Assembly (NCBI GenBank): GCA_016806645.1
Contig: JACSYO010001298.1
Coordinates: forward strand, 66,001-130,000
Origin: Ophiodon elongatus
Taxonomy: Eukaryota; Chordata; Actinopteri; Perciformes; Hexagrammidae
Direction of reading: 5' to 3'
Length of the DNA: 64,000 bases
Every line of letters begins with the position of its first letter. The stretch's first letter is position 1. The notes below the pieces were generated by a model. It saw only the letters and a program-made list of their open reading frames with translations. It searched no databases and was not told the DNA's origin. Position numbers and translations under genes: made by a program. Shown here one piece after another: positions 47,960 to 58,839 of this stretch.

Positions 47960-48339
47960 GTGCGTTTAGTCTTCTTCCCGGCGACGCCGGCACGCGCATT
48001 CCAACAGGTGCAGGTGGGGTTTAACCGCGAATACACGGTCCACAGAAACAGCTGCTGGAGCCGAAGTTAGCCGAATGGGCCTCTGTGTTGGTGTCGAGTT
48101 TATGAGAGCGTTTCGAAGTCCACGGAGCTTTATTGGGGAAAGGCGAGTACATTTCTTTATTTTCACTACGAGGTTTGGCGCCATGACGTCACTTTGGCTT
48201 TTAGGCTCCCAGAACGAGCAGGAGTTGGTCTGTTCCACCTCCTGTTTGCAGAGTTATCCTAGGAGATTGATTTGTAAACCAAACATTTCTTCACATAAAC
48301 TTTGAGGGACTTTAGTTTTTCTTCCCAGCAGCTGTCTGT

Positions 48340-49320
48340 GTTAGTGAAGTGCCCCCCCCCCCCCCCAGTATGTGTGATATTATGTCTCCGGTGACCCATA
48401 TACAGGAGGACCCTCATCATTGGCCTAATTGCATACTGTAGTGTGCAATTGTTAGCGCTAAAAACGAGGCCAGATATCTCTAATTATGATAAGAGTGATA
48501 CGAATAATAACTAATCAGGCAGTTGTGATGCTGAAACAAGCTAAATTAATGCATTGTCAGACATTTTGTAGGTTAATTAATCAGTTAATCAGGCAAACAA
48601 TGCCAAGTTTTCACTCGTATTGTTCTAGATTGAGGATTTGCTGCTTTTCTTGGTCTTGTGTGACAATAAACTCAATGTTTTTGGACCGTATTAGGTTTTA
48701 TTGGGATCATTAGATGGTAATTTCTCACAACTTTCTTACATTTAATAGACTAAATTATTAGGGTTACGAACATAATCACCAGATGAATATATAAATAAAC
48801 TAGATAATAAATCATAGATTGTTGTAGATCTTTTGATTTGGTCCTTTGGTGTCTGAATACTGGAATTCATGGGCAAATAATAATTAATAAATTGTTTTTT
48901 GCCTTTTAACATCAAGCAGAAATCACGACTTTATCTGTAAATTGATTGTTTGTCCGACCAACAAAACGCACAAACAAACTTTTGGGAACTTGTGACGTCG
49001 TGAATTTAATTAGCTAATGAGATGATTAATCCCAGAAAACACAATCAACGGATGAGTGAGTAATTACAATAACAACATCCGGGACATTCCAACTATAATT
49101 ACGTCATCGATGAAATGAGGACCGTGTCACATTTTGTGACTCCGGATTACCAAACATCACCGAGAGCAACAACACGGCTGACTCACACTCTCGTGTCTGG
49201 AAATAGACTTCAGGTGGCGCAGAGCCAGAGAGATACTACGAAACTGGATGCACGCGCACGCACGCGCGCGCGCGCTCATCCAGACACACGCGCACGATAT
49301 GTTGTCTGAATATAAAACGA
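48340..49320 (+). other. grb7 intron 1 segment with candidate regulatory blocks
   Basis: Repeat-free and complex around 48400-48720 and 48960-49130 (TGGCCTAATTGCATACTG, AATTACGTCATCGATG with a CRE-like TACGTCA). A short alternating CG/CA run occurs at 49245-49290. No gene is seen. Confidence 0.35.
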
Positions 49321-49650
49321 GTTTATCAGCTGTGACTGCTTAGAGTATCATGTGACTTAAATACTACAACAAAGTATTCTTAATTTCTTGTTCTTGGTTC
49401 GAGGATTATTATAATTTATTCTTTTATTCTTTTTGTCCACAATAGTTTCTTTAATTTGTCGCCTGTCAAACAAACAAAATGCTGTTTTTTTTTATTTTGA
49501 TGTCTGAGCCAAATGGTAGAAAAGAGAACAATAAAGATAAAGTAGGAAGTAATTCTCAAGGTTTTATAAACTGCTGCAGATGCATCATTTAAAGCAAGAT
49601 GTTACAAACTGTTTTACATATTTTATCTGAAATCCAGAAAACAAATAATA

Positions 49651-49686
<36 letters not shown>

Positions 49687-49860
49687 TTATTTATTTATAT
49701 ATATATATATTTATTTGTATTTATTTATATGTATATTTATATGTTTATTTATTTATATATGTGTATTTATATATGTGTATATATATTTATTTATATGTAT
49801 GTATTTATTTATATATATTTATTTATTTATTTATATATATATTTATTTATTTATTTATTA
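49651..49860. repeat. (GT)n followed by TATT/ATAT tract
   Basis: (GT) about 49651-49683, then TTTATTTATATATA-type repeats to about 49859 and an A-run. Confidence 0.9.
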
Positions 49861-50113
49861 AAAAAAAAAAAATCAAAAGCTCATTATTAGACTTCATTAA
49901 TATGAAGAAGGATTTATTATGTTTTAATCAATACAAATAATATATTTTATATCCTTATTTGAATTGTGTGTTTTTATGAAAGGAAGAAAAAAAAAAAAAA
50001 ACACTATAAATTACTGAATGTACTTCGATGACTCTCCGGTCTGCGTTTCGCTCATCAGGACGGAGCAGCCGGGTGGTGTCGAGGCTGGAAGTCGGGCTTC
50101 CTCAGCGGGTGAC

Positions 50114-50282
50114 ATGGTAGAGGGTGCGGAGGGTGCGGAGGGGGTGGAGGGCTCGGAGGGGGCGGAGGCCCCGGAAGGAGCGGAGGCGCTGCTGGGGAGC
50201 TCCACCCTCACGCTGGCCCCGCTGGTGGTCGACGCCACGACCGTCCGGCGCTCCCAGCCCATCCTCATCGCCATGAACAGGT

Positions 50283-50337
<55 letters not shown>

Positions 50338-53300
50338 AGATGTGTTTCCTCCTCCAGCGATGAGGTCATAGTTTCCTCCTCCAGCGATGATGTCATAGTT
50401 TCATGTCAATGATAGAGAGGAAGCGTCCTAATTAAACATTGTTATGTAGAAACTGGCTTCAGTGTTCAGCCGAGGCAGAAAAGATGGGGCGGTTTATTAT
50501 AATCTGTTTAAAGGTCGGATACACTGAAGAGCGCTAATCATCATTAAAACTTGTATAGTTATTTAATATATTAATTGTCAACAACTCCCATGACGAGACC
50601 ACGATCCCACCTTCCTGTCCCATTAGCTCCTATTGAAGACGTGTATGTTTAAAGCTGCAATAATTAATATTTGTTTTTATTCATTCAGCTTTAAAAGTGG
50701 CTCACAAAGGTGATGATAATATAATTTGTATTGGATTTATTTACACAATAATTTATATATTTTATTTTATTAATAATAATGTATATATAATTTTTTTTAA
50801 TTATTAATATTTATGTATATATATCATTAATACTATTTATATATATTTCTTTTTATTAATAATGTATATATACATTATTACTTGCACCATTTTATTTATA
50901 TATTTTATTTATATATAAATAAAATATATATTTTATTTATATATATTTTATTTATATATAAATAAAATATATATTTTATTTATATATATATATATATATA
51001 CACTGTCAGTAGATAAAATCAGCAGCCTTATCTTTGTTTACGTTATTCCATCTTTGTTTACGTTATTCCATCTTTGTTTACGTTATTCGTGGCTGCTCCT
51101 GTAACCTCCTCCAGGGCGAAGGGCTCCTTCTTCTCCTCCTCCGTCCCGTCGATACCGAACCCGTTCCCGGAGCTGTGCGGCCCGTCCAAGTCCCCGGTGC
51201 TCATCAGCTCACTTCCCCTGCCGTCCACCAACAAACACGTGAGCTCCACTTCAACTCCTGTCACTCCACTTCAGCTCCTTTCACTCCACTTCAGCTCCTT
51301 TCACTCCACTTCAGCTCCTTTCACTCCACTTCAGCTCCTTTCACTCCACTTCAACTCCTGTCACTCCACTTCAACTCCTTTCACTCCACTTCAGCTCCTT
51401 TCACTCCACTTCAGCTCCTTTCACTCCACTTCAACTCCCTTCTCCTTTCTCTCCTGATGTCAGAGGAGACAGAGTTCCTACGTGACTCCAGTAGTTGAGC
51501 TCTCAGTAAAAGCCTCGTGAGTGAAAGAGGAACCAGCAGCAGCTCCTGAGTTCCAATAAAGGGAAATATCACACTTTACTTCAAATAAAGAATTAAAATG
51601 TGTGAAGGGTTTAGTGGCATCTGGTGGTCACTCCTGAGAACTTCAGTAAGGGGGTGGGTGGGTTTGTCCCTTCTGGGCTCCTGTAGAAACGGGGCGACTA
51701 ACTTCCCTCACGTTTTAAAAAAAGAAAGAAAAATAAAACTACGTTTAAAAATATGAAAATGCTCATTTTCAAGAACAAAACTGTATTTTAAATGCACAAC
51801 GCAGAAGTCCATGTAGACATGAAGAGCTCATTCTAACTGACTCTTTATTCCAGTCATAAATATATCTATATCACATTCAGCAAACCTGTGAGTTCACCTC
51901 GTGACCCTGAGAGTTATTAAAGGAGCCGTCTCTTTAAGTGTCGAGGCCTGTTGACTGACTGTTTGTTGACTGACTGTTGACTGACTGACTGTCTGACTGC
52001 CTGCCTGCCTTGCAGCGCTGCCTGACGGCTCCTTGGCTCCTCTCCTTGGCTCCTCTCCTTGGCTCCTCTCCTCTCCTTGGCTCCTCTCCTCTCCTTGGCT
52101 CCTCTCCTCGTTGCCGTGGCGCCAGCAGCAGCTGTGAAGCGCTTGTTGTGAATTCACAGTTCACTTTATTATTATTAATTATCAGAACAGACTTTATTTG
52201 AGTGTCAGAGTTTTAGGAATGGAACGAAGTACTGAGGTACTTCTACTTTACTTCATACTTCTACTTTACTTCATACTTCTACTTTACTTCATACTTCTAC
52301 TTTACTTCATACCTCTACTTTACTTCATACCGCTACTTTACTTCATACTTCTACTTTACTTCCTACTTTACTTCATACTTTACTTCATACTTCCTACTTT
52401 ACTTCATACTTTACTTCATACTTCCTACTTTACTTCCTACTTTACTTCCTACTTTACTTCCTACTTTACTTCCTACTTTACTTCCTACTTCCTACTTTAC
52501 TTCCTACTTTAGTTCCTACTTTAGTTCCTACTTTAGTTCCTACTTTAGTTCCTACTTTAGTTCCTACTTTACTTCCTACTTTACTTCCTACTTTAGTTCC
52601 TACTTTACTTCCTACTTTACTTCCTACTTTACTTCCTACTTTAGTTCCTACTTTAGTTCCTACTTTACTTCCTACTTTACTTCCTACTTTACTTCCTACT
52701 TTACTTCCTACTGTACTTCACGCCTCGACCCCGCTGCGTTCCTGTCTCCGGTGTAGTTGGTAGCGTTGACCGATCTGTTCCCATGACAACAGGCTGATGA
52801 GGTAACTTGCGTACTTGAGTTCAGGAAAAGATGAATTATCTTTTCCTGAACATAACGTGTAGTTTTAGTTTCCTGTGAAGGCGGAGTTCATCTTGAACAC
52901 TGTTCACGTGACGAGTGACTCGACTCGTCGTTTGAGGGGAAACGAACGAAACGATCCGGGAATATAAATAAGTTCAAAGGCTATTTCACCAAAGACGTTA
53001 GCTTGAGGTAAGATATTAGTTGTAGTGTTGCTACTTTTACATAATATTTGATATAGCCCGATATCACCAGAGGGCTTTTATGTAGTCTGCTCGACCTCTG
53101 ACCTTTGACCTCTGACCTTTGACCTCGTCTTCATCCAGCGTTTAAAGTGTTAAATGTGTTTCCCCGTCAGCTGGTCAAGGTGTACGGCGAGGACAGCCAC
53201 AGCCGCTCGGTGTGGGTTTCCCGCGGCGCGACGGCCCGCGACGTGAGCCACCTGGTGGTGCAGACGGCTCACTGCAGCGACCAGGAGAACTGGGCCCTGG

Positions 53301-56262
53301 TGGAGCTGCACCCCACGCTGGGCCTGGGTACGGCGTCGACGCGTTCACTGAATGTACAAACAACAATAATAGTAAACAACAACAAACGTTTTGGCTTCAT
53401 GACGTGTTCTGCCCTCAGAGAGGTGCCTGGAGGACCACGAGGTCGTGCTGGAGGTTCAGGCGACCTGGTCCCTCAAAGGCGACACCAGGCTCGTCTTCTG
53501 CAAGAACTACGCCAAGTACGAGTTCTTCAGGAAGCCGACGGTACGCAGCCCGACCCTCGTGAGGAGTACACGACTTCACACGCGAGCACGGCGAGGTTTC
53601 TTTTTACTTTCTATCTCCGGTTCGCATGTAAGCGTTGACGATGTCTCGCCCAGAGGCCAGCAGGAGTTTCCGTGTCCTGTATCGGCCAATGAGAGCCTGC
53701 GTTGAGAGGTAGAGCCCGCCCCCTCTTCTCTGTGGAGTTAAGGCCCAAACTATGACCTAGGAGACCAACATGCGTCCTTTTTTGGAGCCTCAAACATACG
53801 CCCATGAAAACGTGTTAATTATGTGTTATTGTTATGACTACTCTGAGTAGCTCAGGCTTCATGCTCTGGGCCCATCGCGGTTTCCAGCTAATAAATCCTA
53901 GTTTTTAGTTTTGTTTTCAAGGAAATATTCAGCAGAAGTAACAAACTCAAGATTCTGACTTCAGTCTCTTCAGAAGAGACCAGGATCATGAGGCTCCTCC
54001 GACCGGTTCAGGAGCAGCCGCCTGTCCTCCGGGCCGGTGATCTAGTCTAGTTCTCCGGGCGGTTGGCGCTCATCCACGATTGCGTAACAGCGAGGAGGTG
54101 AGATGATTGACAGGTTGTGTGCCGGTGCAGACACGTTGACTCGCCGCCTCCGGGCGTTTCTTCTCATCGGATCCGGTCCGTCGCCCACGCGGTTAAACGA
54201 GCGTGACGGATCGCACCGAGAACTGGTTTTTGATGCTCCTCCCACCGGTGTTTCTGCACGACGAGGCCACGCCCCCTCCGCTGGGTCACGCCCCCTCCGC
54301 GAGGCCACGCCCCCTCCGTGGGGCTCGGCCATGACTGATCGCCGGGCGTCGTGCAGACAACCGCCTCATGCAAACAGGATGCAAAGCCACGCTCAGGAAA
54401 CATCTTTAATCCAAATCGTTTATTTACCAAGTACGTAGCACATGCATAACAATAAACAGTCATGGAATAAAACAATAAACATAATAAAAACAATAAACAT
54501 AGAACAAAACAAAAAATAATAAACAATAAACATAGAATAAAATAATAAAAACAATAAACCTAGAATAAAATAATAAAAACAATAAACATAGAATATAATA
54601 AAAACAATAGACATGTAATAATAAATAAACTGTACTGATAACAGTACTTTAAAACAAGTATATAAAATAAAAGTGGCACGGGTATTTTAATAAAAAGAAA
54701 AGACGTGCCAGGGGATGTAGGAGTATATGCTTCATAATAATCATTAAATCATCAATTTAAATATCGTTTAATCTGCTGATTTTTTTTTATTTCTTGATTT
54801 AAGCGTCGTCTATGTTTAAAAAAAGAGAAAATTAAATAAGACCAGAGTTTGAGGTGATTTTTGTTTTTTAAAGATATTCAGTTAATAATCATCAGACAAA
54901 GAAAAGCAGCAAATCTCACTTTTGCTTGATTTTTAAATGATAAACAACAACAACCCTTTTTTTTCTGAGGCTGGAACAAGATAATATTTTGCATTTTATT
55001 TTATTGCGGTGGCTGGATTAACCCTTTGAAGCCCTGCTCCCCGACAGAGACGGAGCTTCGCACGGCCGATCGTTTATTCAGACTTGGTCCTGAACTATAA
55101 GTCGGTATGTAAATAAACGCCTCGCGCTTCCGCTCCTCAGCTCTTCTTCCCAGAGGCCATGATCTCCGACAGCGCCGACGTCACCAAGGGGATGACGTCC
55201 TCGGATCTCATCCAGGTGAGCCTCTTTTTATTTTTATTTTATTTTTTATGAATTCTGTTACATTTTTCTCTTAATTATTCAAGTTTTCATAAAGTAAACG
55301 GAATATATTTTCAGTTTTATCTGATTATTCACAGAATCCTACCGGAAATATTGTATTTTTATTCACCGTTTTGTCTATAAAGTGAAAGATGACCCAAAGA
55401 CATTCCGATATAAAGATATGAAGCCGAGTGAAGTCCTTAATTAGGTGGAAACCGACATTTCCTTTTTAATGAACCAAAAAGACTCCACAAACAAAACGTG
55501 CTGCAAAATGTATTTTTAAGTGTTTTGTGATTAATGATCTGCAAGTAAAACAATAATTAATGGTTTTACACCTATTTTGTAACTTAATTATTGTAATAAT
55601 AATTTATTGGGGGAAAATACAAGCTTTCCCGTTCCTGTCCACCACTATTATATTTTACTTTATATTTGGAAGCTTGAGTAGGTAGAATTAAGGAAACTAG
55701 ATTTTCCGTCTCATATTATTATATTTACCTGTTCATGTGTGTGTGTGTGACGGTGCGATAAAGAGTTGTGTGTTCCTCAGAACCTGCTGCAGTCCGGGAC
55801 CTGTCCGGAGATTCAGGGCTTCCTGCAGGTCAAAGAGCCGAGTCGCAAATCCTGGAAGAAGGTTTACTTCTTCCTGCGGCGCTCCGGCCTCTACCTCTCC
55901 ACCAAAGGCAGCTCCAAGGTCAGAGGTCACGGCCCGTAGGACAGGTGGTAGTCCCAGAGACCCGCACTTTAAGTGTGTAACGGTGTGTGTGTGTGTCTCT
56001 CTGTGTGTGTGTCTCTCTGTGTGTCTCCCTCTCTGTGTGTGTGTCTCTCTCTCCCTCTCTGTGTGTGTGTCTCTCTCTCCCTCTCTGTGTGTGTGTGTGT
56101 CTCTCTCTCCCTCTCTGTGTGTGTGTGTGTCTCTCTCTCCCTCTCTGTGTGTGTGTGTGTGTGTGTGTGTGTCTCTCTCTGTGTGTGTGTGTGTGTGTGT
56201 GTCTCTCTCTGTGTGTGTGTGTGTGTCTCTCTGTCTGTGTGTGTCTCTCTGTGTGTCTCCCT

Positions 56263-56327
<65 letters not shown>

Positions 56328-56494
56328 CAGGAGCCTCGCCACCTGCAGTACGTGGCTGACCTTGATGACCTGAGCGTTTACACGGTGGTGAACAGCAGGA
56401 AGCTGTACGGAGCTCCAGCAGACTTCACCTTCTGCATCAAGGTGAGCTCCGGAAACATCCGGCAGGCAGACTCAGGCCGGCTGCTCTTCTCTTC

Positions 56495-56525
<31 letters not shown>

Positions 56526-58614
56526 TTGTTTTCAGGGTTCCAGGAATCCGCTCCGAGTTCAGGACCTGAAGATCTTGTGTGCCGAGAGCGAACAGACTCG
56601 GACATGTTGGACGTCGGCCTTCAGGCTCTTCAAGGTGTTGTGTTCAGTTTAACTCCCGTAGAATGATGTTCCTCAGGGTTCAGAGTTCAATAAAGTGTGT
56701 GTGTGTGTGTGTGTTCAGTACGGGAAGCAGCTCCAGGCCAACTACCAGTTGTCGAAGTCGGCCCCGAAAAACCTGGAAGGAGCCAGCGGGGTGGATGTGA
56801 AGGTGAGCTCCTCCGTCGGGTCACGTGACGTGGTTCTGAGGCGTCGGGTCACGTGACGTGGTTCTGAGGCGTCGGGTCACATGACGTGGTTCTGAGGCGT
56901 CGGGTCACGTGACGTGGTTCTGTTCTCTCTTCTTTAATCTCTGCCTCTGTTCCTCTGAGCAGTCGAGGTCCGAGGCGAGTCTGGTGGCCATGGACTTCTC
57001 AGGGAAGACCGGAGGACGGGTCATCGAGAACCCCACGGAGGCCCAGAACGCAGAGAGGGAGGAGGGGCAGGCCTGGAGGGTGAGGTGGAGGGTGAGGAGG
57101 AGGAGAGGGGGAGAGGAGGGACAAGTCTGGAAGGGAAGGGAGGAGGGGCAGGCCTGGAGGGGGGACGGGGGGAAATGACGGCGGGATGACGGAGGAGGTA
57201 CAAGTCTGGGGGGTGAGGAGGGAGGAGGGACGGGGGTGAGGAGGAGGAGGAGGAGGGAGGAGAGGAGAGGAGGGACGAGAGGAGGAACGAGAGGAGGAGG
57301 GACAAGTCTGGGGGGTAAGGAGGGAGGAGGGACAAGTCTGGGGGGTGAGGAGGGACAAGTCTGGGGGGTGAGGAGGGACAAGTCTGGGGGGTGAGGAGGG
57401 AGGAGGGACAAGTCTGGGGGGGTGAGGAGGGAGGAGGGACAAGTCTGGGGGGTGAGGAGGGAGGAGAGGAGGAAGGAGAAGTCTGGGGGGTGAGGAGGAG
57501 AGGAGGAGGGAGAAGTCTGGTGGGTGAGGGGGGGGAGGTCTTTTTTTCTTATTCTGTTGTAATCTTTGATCTCTAAATAATTTCCTTGATGTTAAAAGTG
57601 AACATTTATTTATTTACAGTCAAATTTATTTAACAAACCAGAATTCATCTTTAAAACTTTCTGTTTGTTCTTCAGAGGAGAGAAGCTCTGAGGTGCAGTC
57701 TGCCCAACCTGAGCTCTGGAGCGAGGCCGTCCTGTAAGTCCACATGAGTCCTGGTCCTGGTCCTTTCTGTACTCATGAAATAAATTACAAGTGGCTCTTC
57801 TCATTCCTCGCCTCCTCTCCTCGCGTCCTAGTCTCACTAAGATGGAAGTAGAGGAGACGAGGAGGTGCTTTTCAACACGCTTATTTACGCTTCCTCGTAG
57901 CCTAAAGCTGCATTCTCTCTCCTGACCACCAGGGGGCGACTCCTCTGGTTGTATAGAAGTCAAAGCTTCATGTGTTAAAGCTGCATTCTCTCTCCTGACC
58001 ACCAGGGGGCGACTCCTCTGGTTGTATAGAAGTCAAAGCTTCATGTGTTAAAGCTGCATTCTCTCTCCTGACCACCAGGGGGCGACTCCTCTGGTTGTAT
58101 AGAAGTCTATAGAAAATGACTCTACTTCTCTCTTGATTATTCCCTCAGTAAACATTGTAAACATGAGTTTATGTCTCAATCTCTAGTTTCAAGTCTTCTT
58201 CAATACAGCATGATGTTCATTTAGTAAATTATGGTCCATTTAGAGTCAAACAGACCATAAAGCAGAGTAGAGCGAGGACAGAGGAGACGAGGAGGCACAG
58301 TGCTCTCTCACTTCCTCACTCTCTCTCCATGTGTTTGTTTGCAGCCATCCACATGTCCCAGCCGTGGTTTCATGGGGGCGTGTCCAGAAAGGAGACGCAG
58401 CGACTGATGGAGAAGCAGGGCCTCGTCGACGGGTGAGTGTACCAAACCGGTGGAACAAGGACACTTCCCCCCCTCCTGTAGGAAGCATCTTTTTTATTAG
58501 TGTTTGTGCTGCAGGCTGTTCCTGATCCGTGAGAGCCAGCAGCACGCGCAGTGCTTCGTCCTCTCGCTGTGTTACAAGCTGAAGACCAAGCATTACCTGG
58601 TGATCCATGTGAGT

Positions 58615-58650
<36 letters not shown>

Positions 58651-58839
58651 CTATATTTTTCCGTGTGCGTCCTCACCGTGCCTGTCCCGCAGTGCGAGGA
58701 CGACGGCAGGAAGTACTTCACCATGGACGACGGCGTGACTCTCTTCATCGACCTCCTGCAGCTGGTGGAGTTCCACCAGATCAACAAGGGCATCCTCCCC
58801 GTCTGCCTCAAGCACCCCTGTGTCTGTGTGGCCCTATAA
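50114..58839 (+). CDS. grb7: GRB7 family adaptor (GRB7), 14 coding exons, 526 aa
   Basis: Cytosolic adaptor that binds phosphotyrosines of receptor tyrosine kinases (ErbB2 family) and FAK and links them to growth and migration. Exons: 50114-50280 (exon begins 50059), 51115-51238, 53171-53327, 53419-53540, 55141-55215, 55781-55918, 56331-56441, 56536-56634, 56719-56802, 56963-57079, 57676-57733, 58345-58432, 58515-58608, 58693-58839. The phases close. N-terminus: Glu/Gly/Ala repeat, RRSQPILI, and the SIPNPFPELC proline-rich motif. RA from 98 (LVKVYGED), PH about 225-332 (RRSGLYLSTKGSSKEPRHLQ), BPS about 360-418 (LVAMDFSGKTGGRVIENP), SH2 425-526 with FLIRES (Arg452), ending VCVAL. Human GRB7 is 532 aa. 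GRB10/14 are less likely because of the short N-terminus and GRB7-like motifs. Confidence 0.9.
50284..50335 (+). repeat. (CA)n microsatellite just after a grb7 donor
   Basis: About 25 CA units starting four bases after the exon end at 50280. Confidence 0.95.
50560..51003. repeat. AT-rich TTTATTTATATATA tract in grb7 intron
   Basis: Repeated TTTTATTTATATATAAATAAAATATAT words, internally palindromic, ending in (TA)n at about 50985-51001. It is followed by three CATCTTTGTTTACGTTATTC-like 20-bp repeats (51030-51090). Confidence 0.75.
51245..51440 (+). repeat. 20-bp minisatellite directly after a grb7 splice donor
   Basis: Ten units of CTTTCACTCCACTTCAGCTC type, beginning about six bases into the intron that follows exon 51115-51238. 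Confidence 0.9.
51605..51720 (+). mobile_element. decayed copy of the GGATTTAGTGGCATCT family
   Basis: AGGGTTTAGTGGCATCTGGT and GGGTTTGTCCCTTCTGGGCT resemble the element at 31025-31440. Confidence 0.4.
51940..52130 (+). repeat. GACTGACT and CCTTGGCTCCTCTC repeats
   Basis: TGACTGACTG-type words (about 51945-52005) are followed by five to six units of CCTTGGCTCCTCTCCTCT (52030-52110). Confidence 0.75.
52230..52722 (+). repeat. satellite of CTACTTTACTTC units derived from a MITE end
   Basis: The array opens with GTACTGAGGTACTTCTACTT, typical hAT-like MITE left-interior sequence. It then repeats CTACTTTACTTC / CTACTTTAGTTC / ATACTTCTACTTTACTTC units for about 490 bp. Short 12-bp units dominate the right half. 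Confidence 0.8.
52820..52850. repeat. hairpin with 13-bp stem
   Basis: TTCAGGAAAAGAT, loop GAATT, ATCTTTTCCTGAA. In the grb7 intron before exon 53171. Confidence 0.8.
53092..53125 (-). promoter_or_regulatory. five-fold DR1-type nuclear receptor half-site array
   Basis: CGACCT-c-TGACCT-t-TGACCT-c-TGACCT-t-TGACCT: five half-sites (AGGTCA on the minus strand) with exactly one base between each. This is the DR1 spacing of PPAR/RXR, HNF4 and COUP-TF. It lies 45 bases before a grb7 exon. Binding is inferred. Confidence 0.4.
53541..55140 (+). other. grb7 intron between RA and linker exons
   Basis: No gene is seen. It contains a GCCACGCCCCCTCCG-type short repeat (about 54265-54320), an A-rich AATAAACATAGAATAAAA repeat (about 54440-54615), and a TTAACCCTTTGAAGCCC word (55018) that resembles piggyBac-type element ends. 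Confidence 0.45.
54440..54615 (+). repeat. AACAATAAACATAGAATAAA minisatellite
   Basis: About seven imperfect 24-34-bp units rich in AATAAA. Confidence 0.75.
55983..56322 (+). repeat. compound (GT)n / CTCTCTCCCTCTCT repeat in grb7 intron
   Basis: It fills the whole intron between exons 55781-55918 and 56331-56441, ending eight bases before the acceptor. Confidence 0.95.
56815..56926 (+). repeat. four 28-bp units each with a GTCACGTGAC E-box
   Basis: Units start at 56815, 56843, 56871 and 56899 (period 28). Three units carry GGTCACGTGACGTGG; the third has CACATG instead. It starts 12 bases after the exon ending at 56802. Confidence 0.85.
57060..57538 (+). repeat. purine-rich G-run minisatellite in grb7 intron
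   Basis: Units of GGAGGGACAAGTCTGGGGGG and TGAGGAGGGAGGA, about 14-31 bp. The + strand is nearly all purine except for CAAGTCT words. Many G4-5 runs are present. The array starts within the coding exon end (GAGGAGGGGCAGGCCTGGAG) and repeats that motif in the intron. Confidence 0.85.
57900..58265 (-). mobile_element. interspersed repeat with 73-bp array, copy 3 (inverted)
   Basis: Three 73-bp units (57905-58110) in reverse orientation, followed by the body (AATACAGCATGATGTTCATT .. AACAGACCATAAAGCAGAG). It lies within the grb7 intron between the BPS and SH2 exons. Confidence 0.75.
58619..58648 (+). repeat. (CA)n microsatellite in the last grb7 intron
   Basis: About 15 CA units just after the donor at 58609. 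Confidence 0.9.

Noticed and set aside
55737..56666. A 309-codon frame rich in Cys, Val and Ser
   Set aside because: It is produced by (GT)n and CTCTCT repeats and overlaps the real grb7 exons out of frame.
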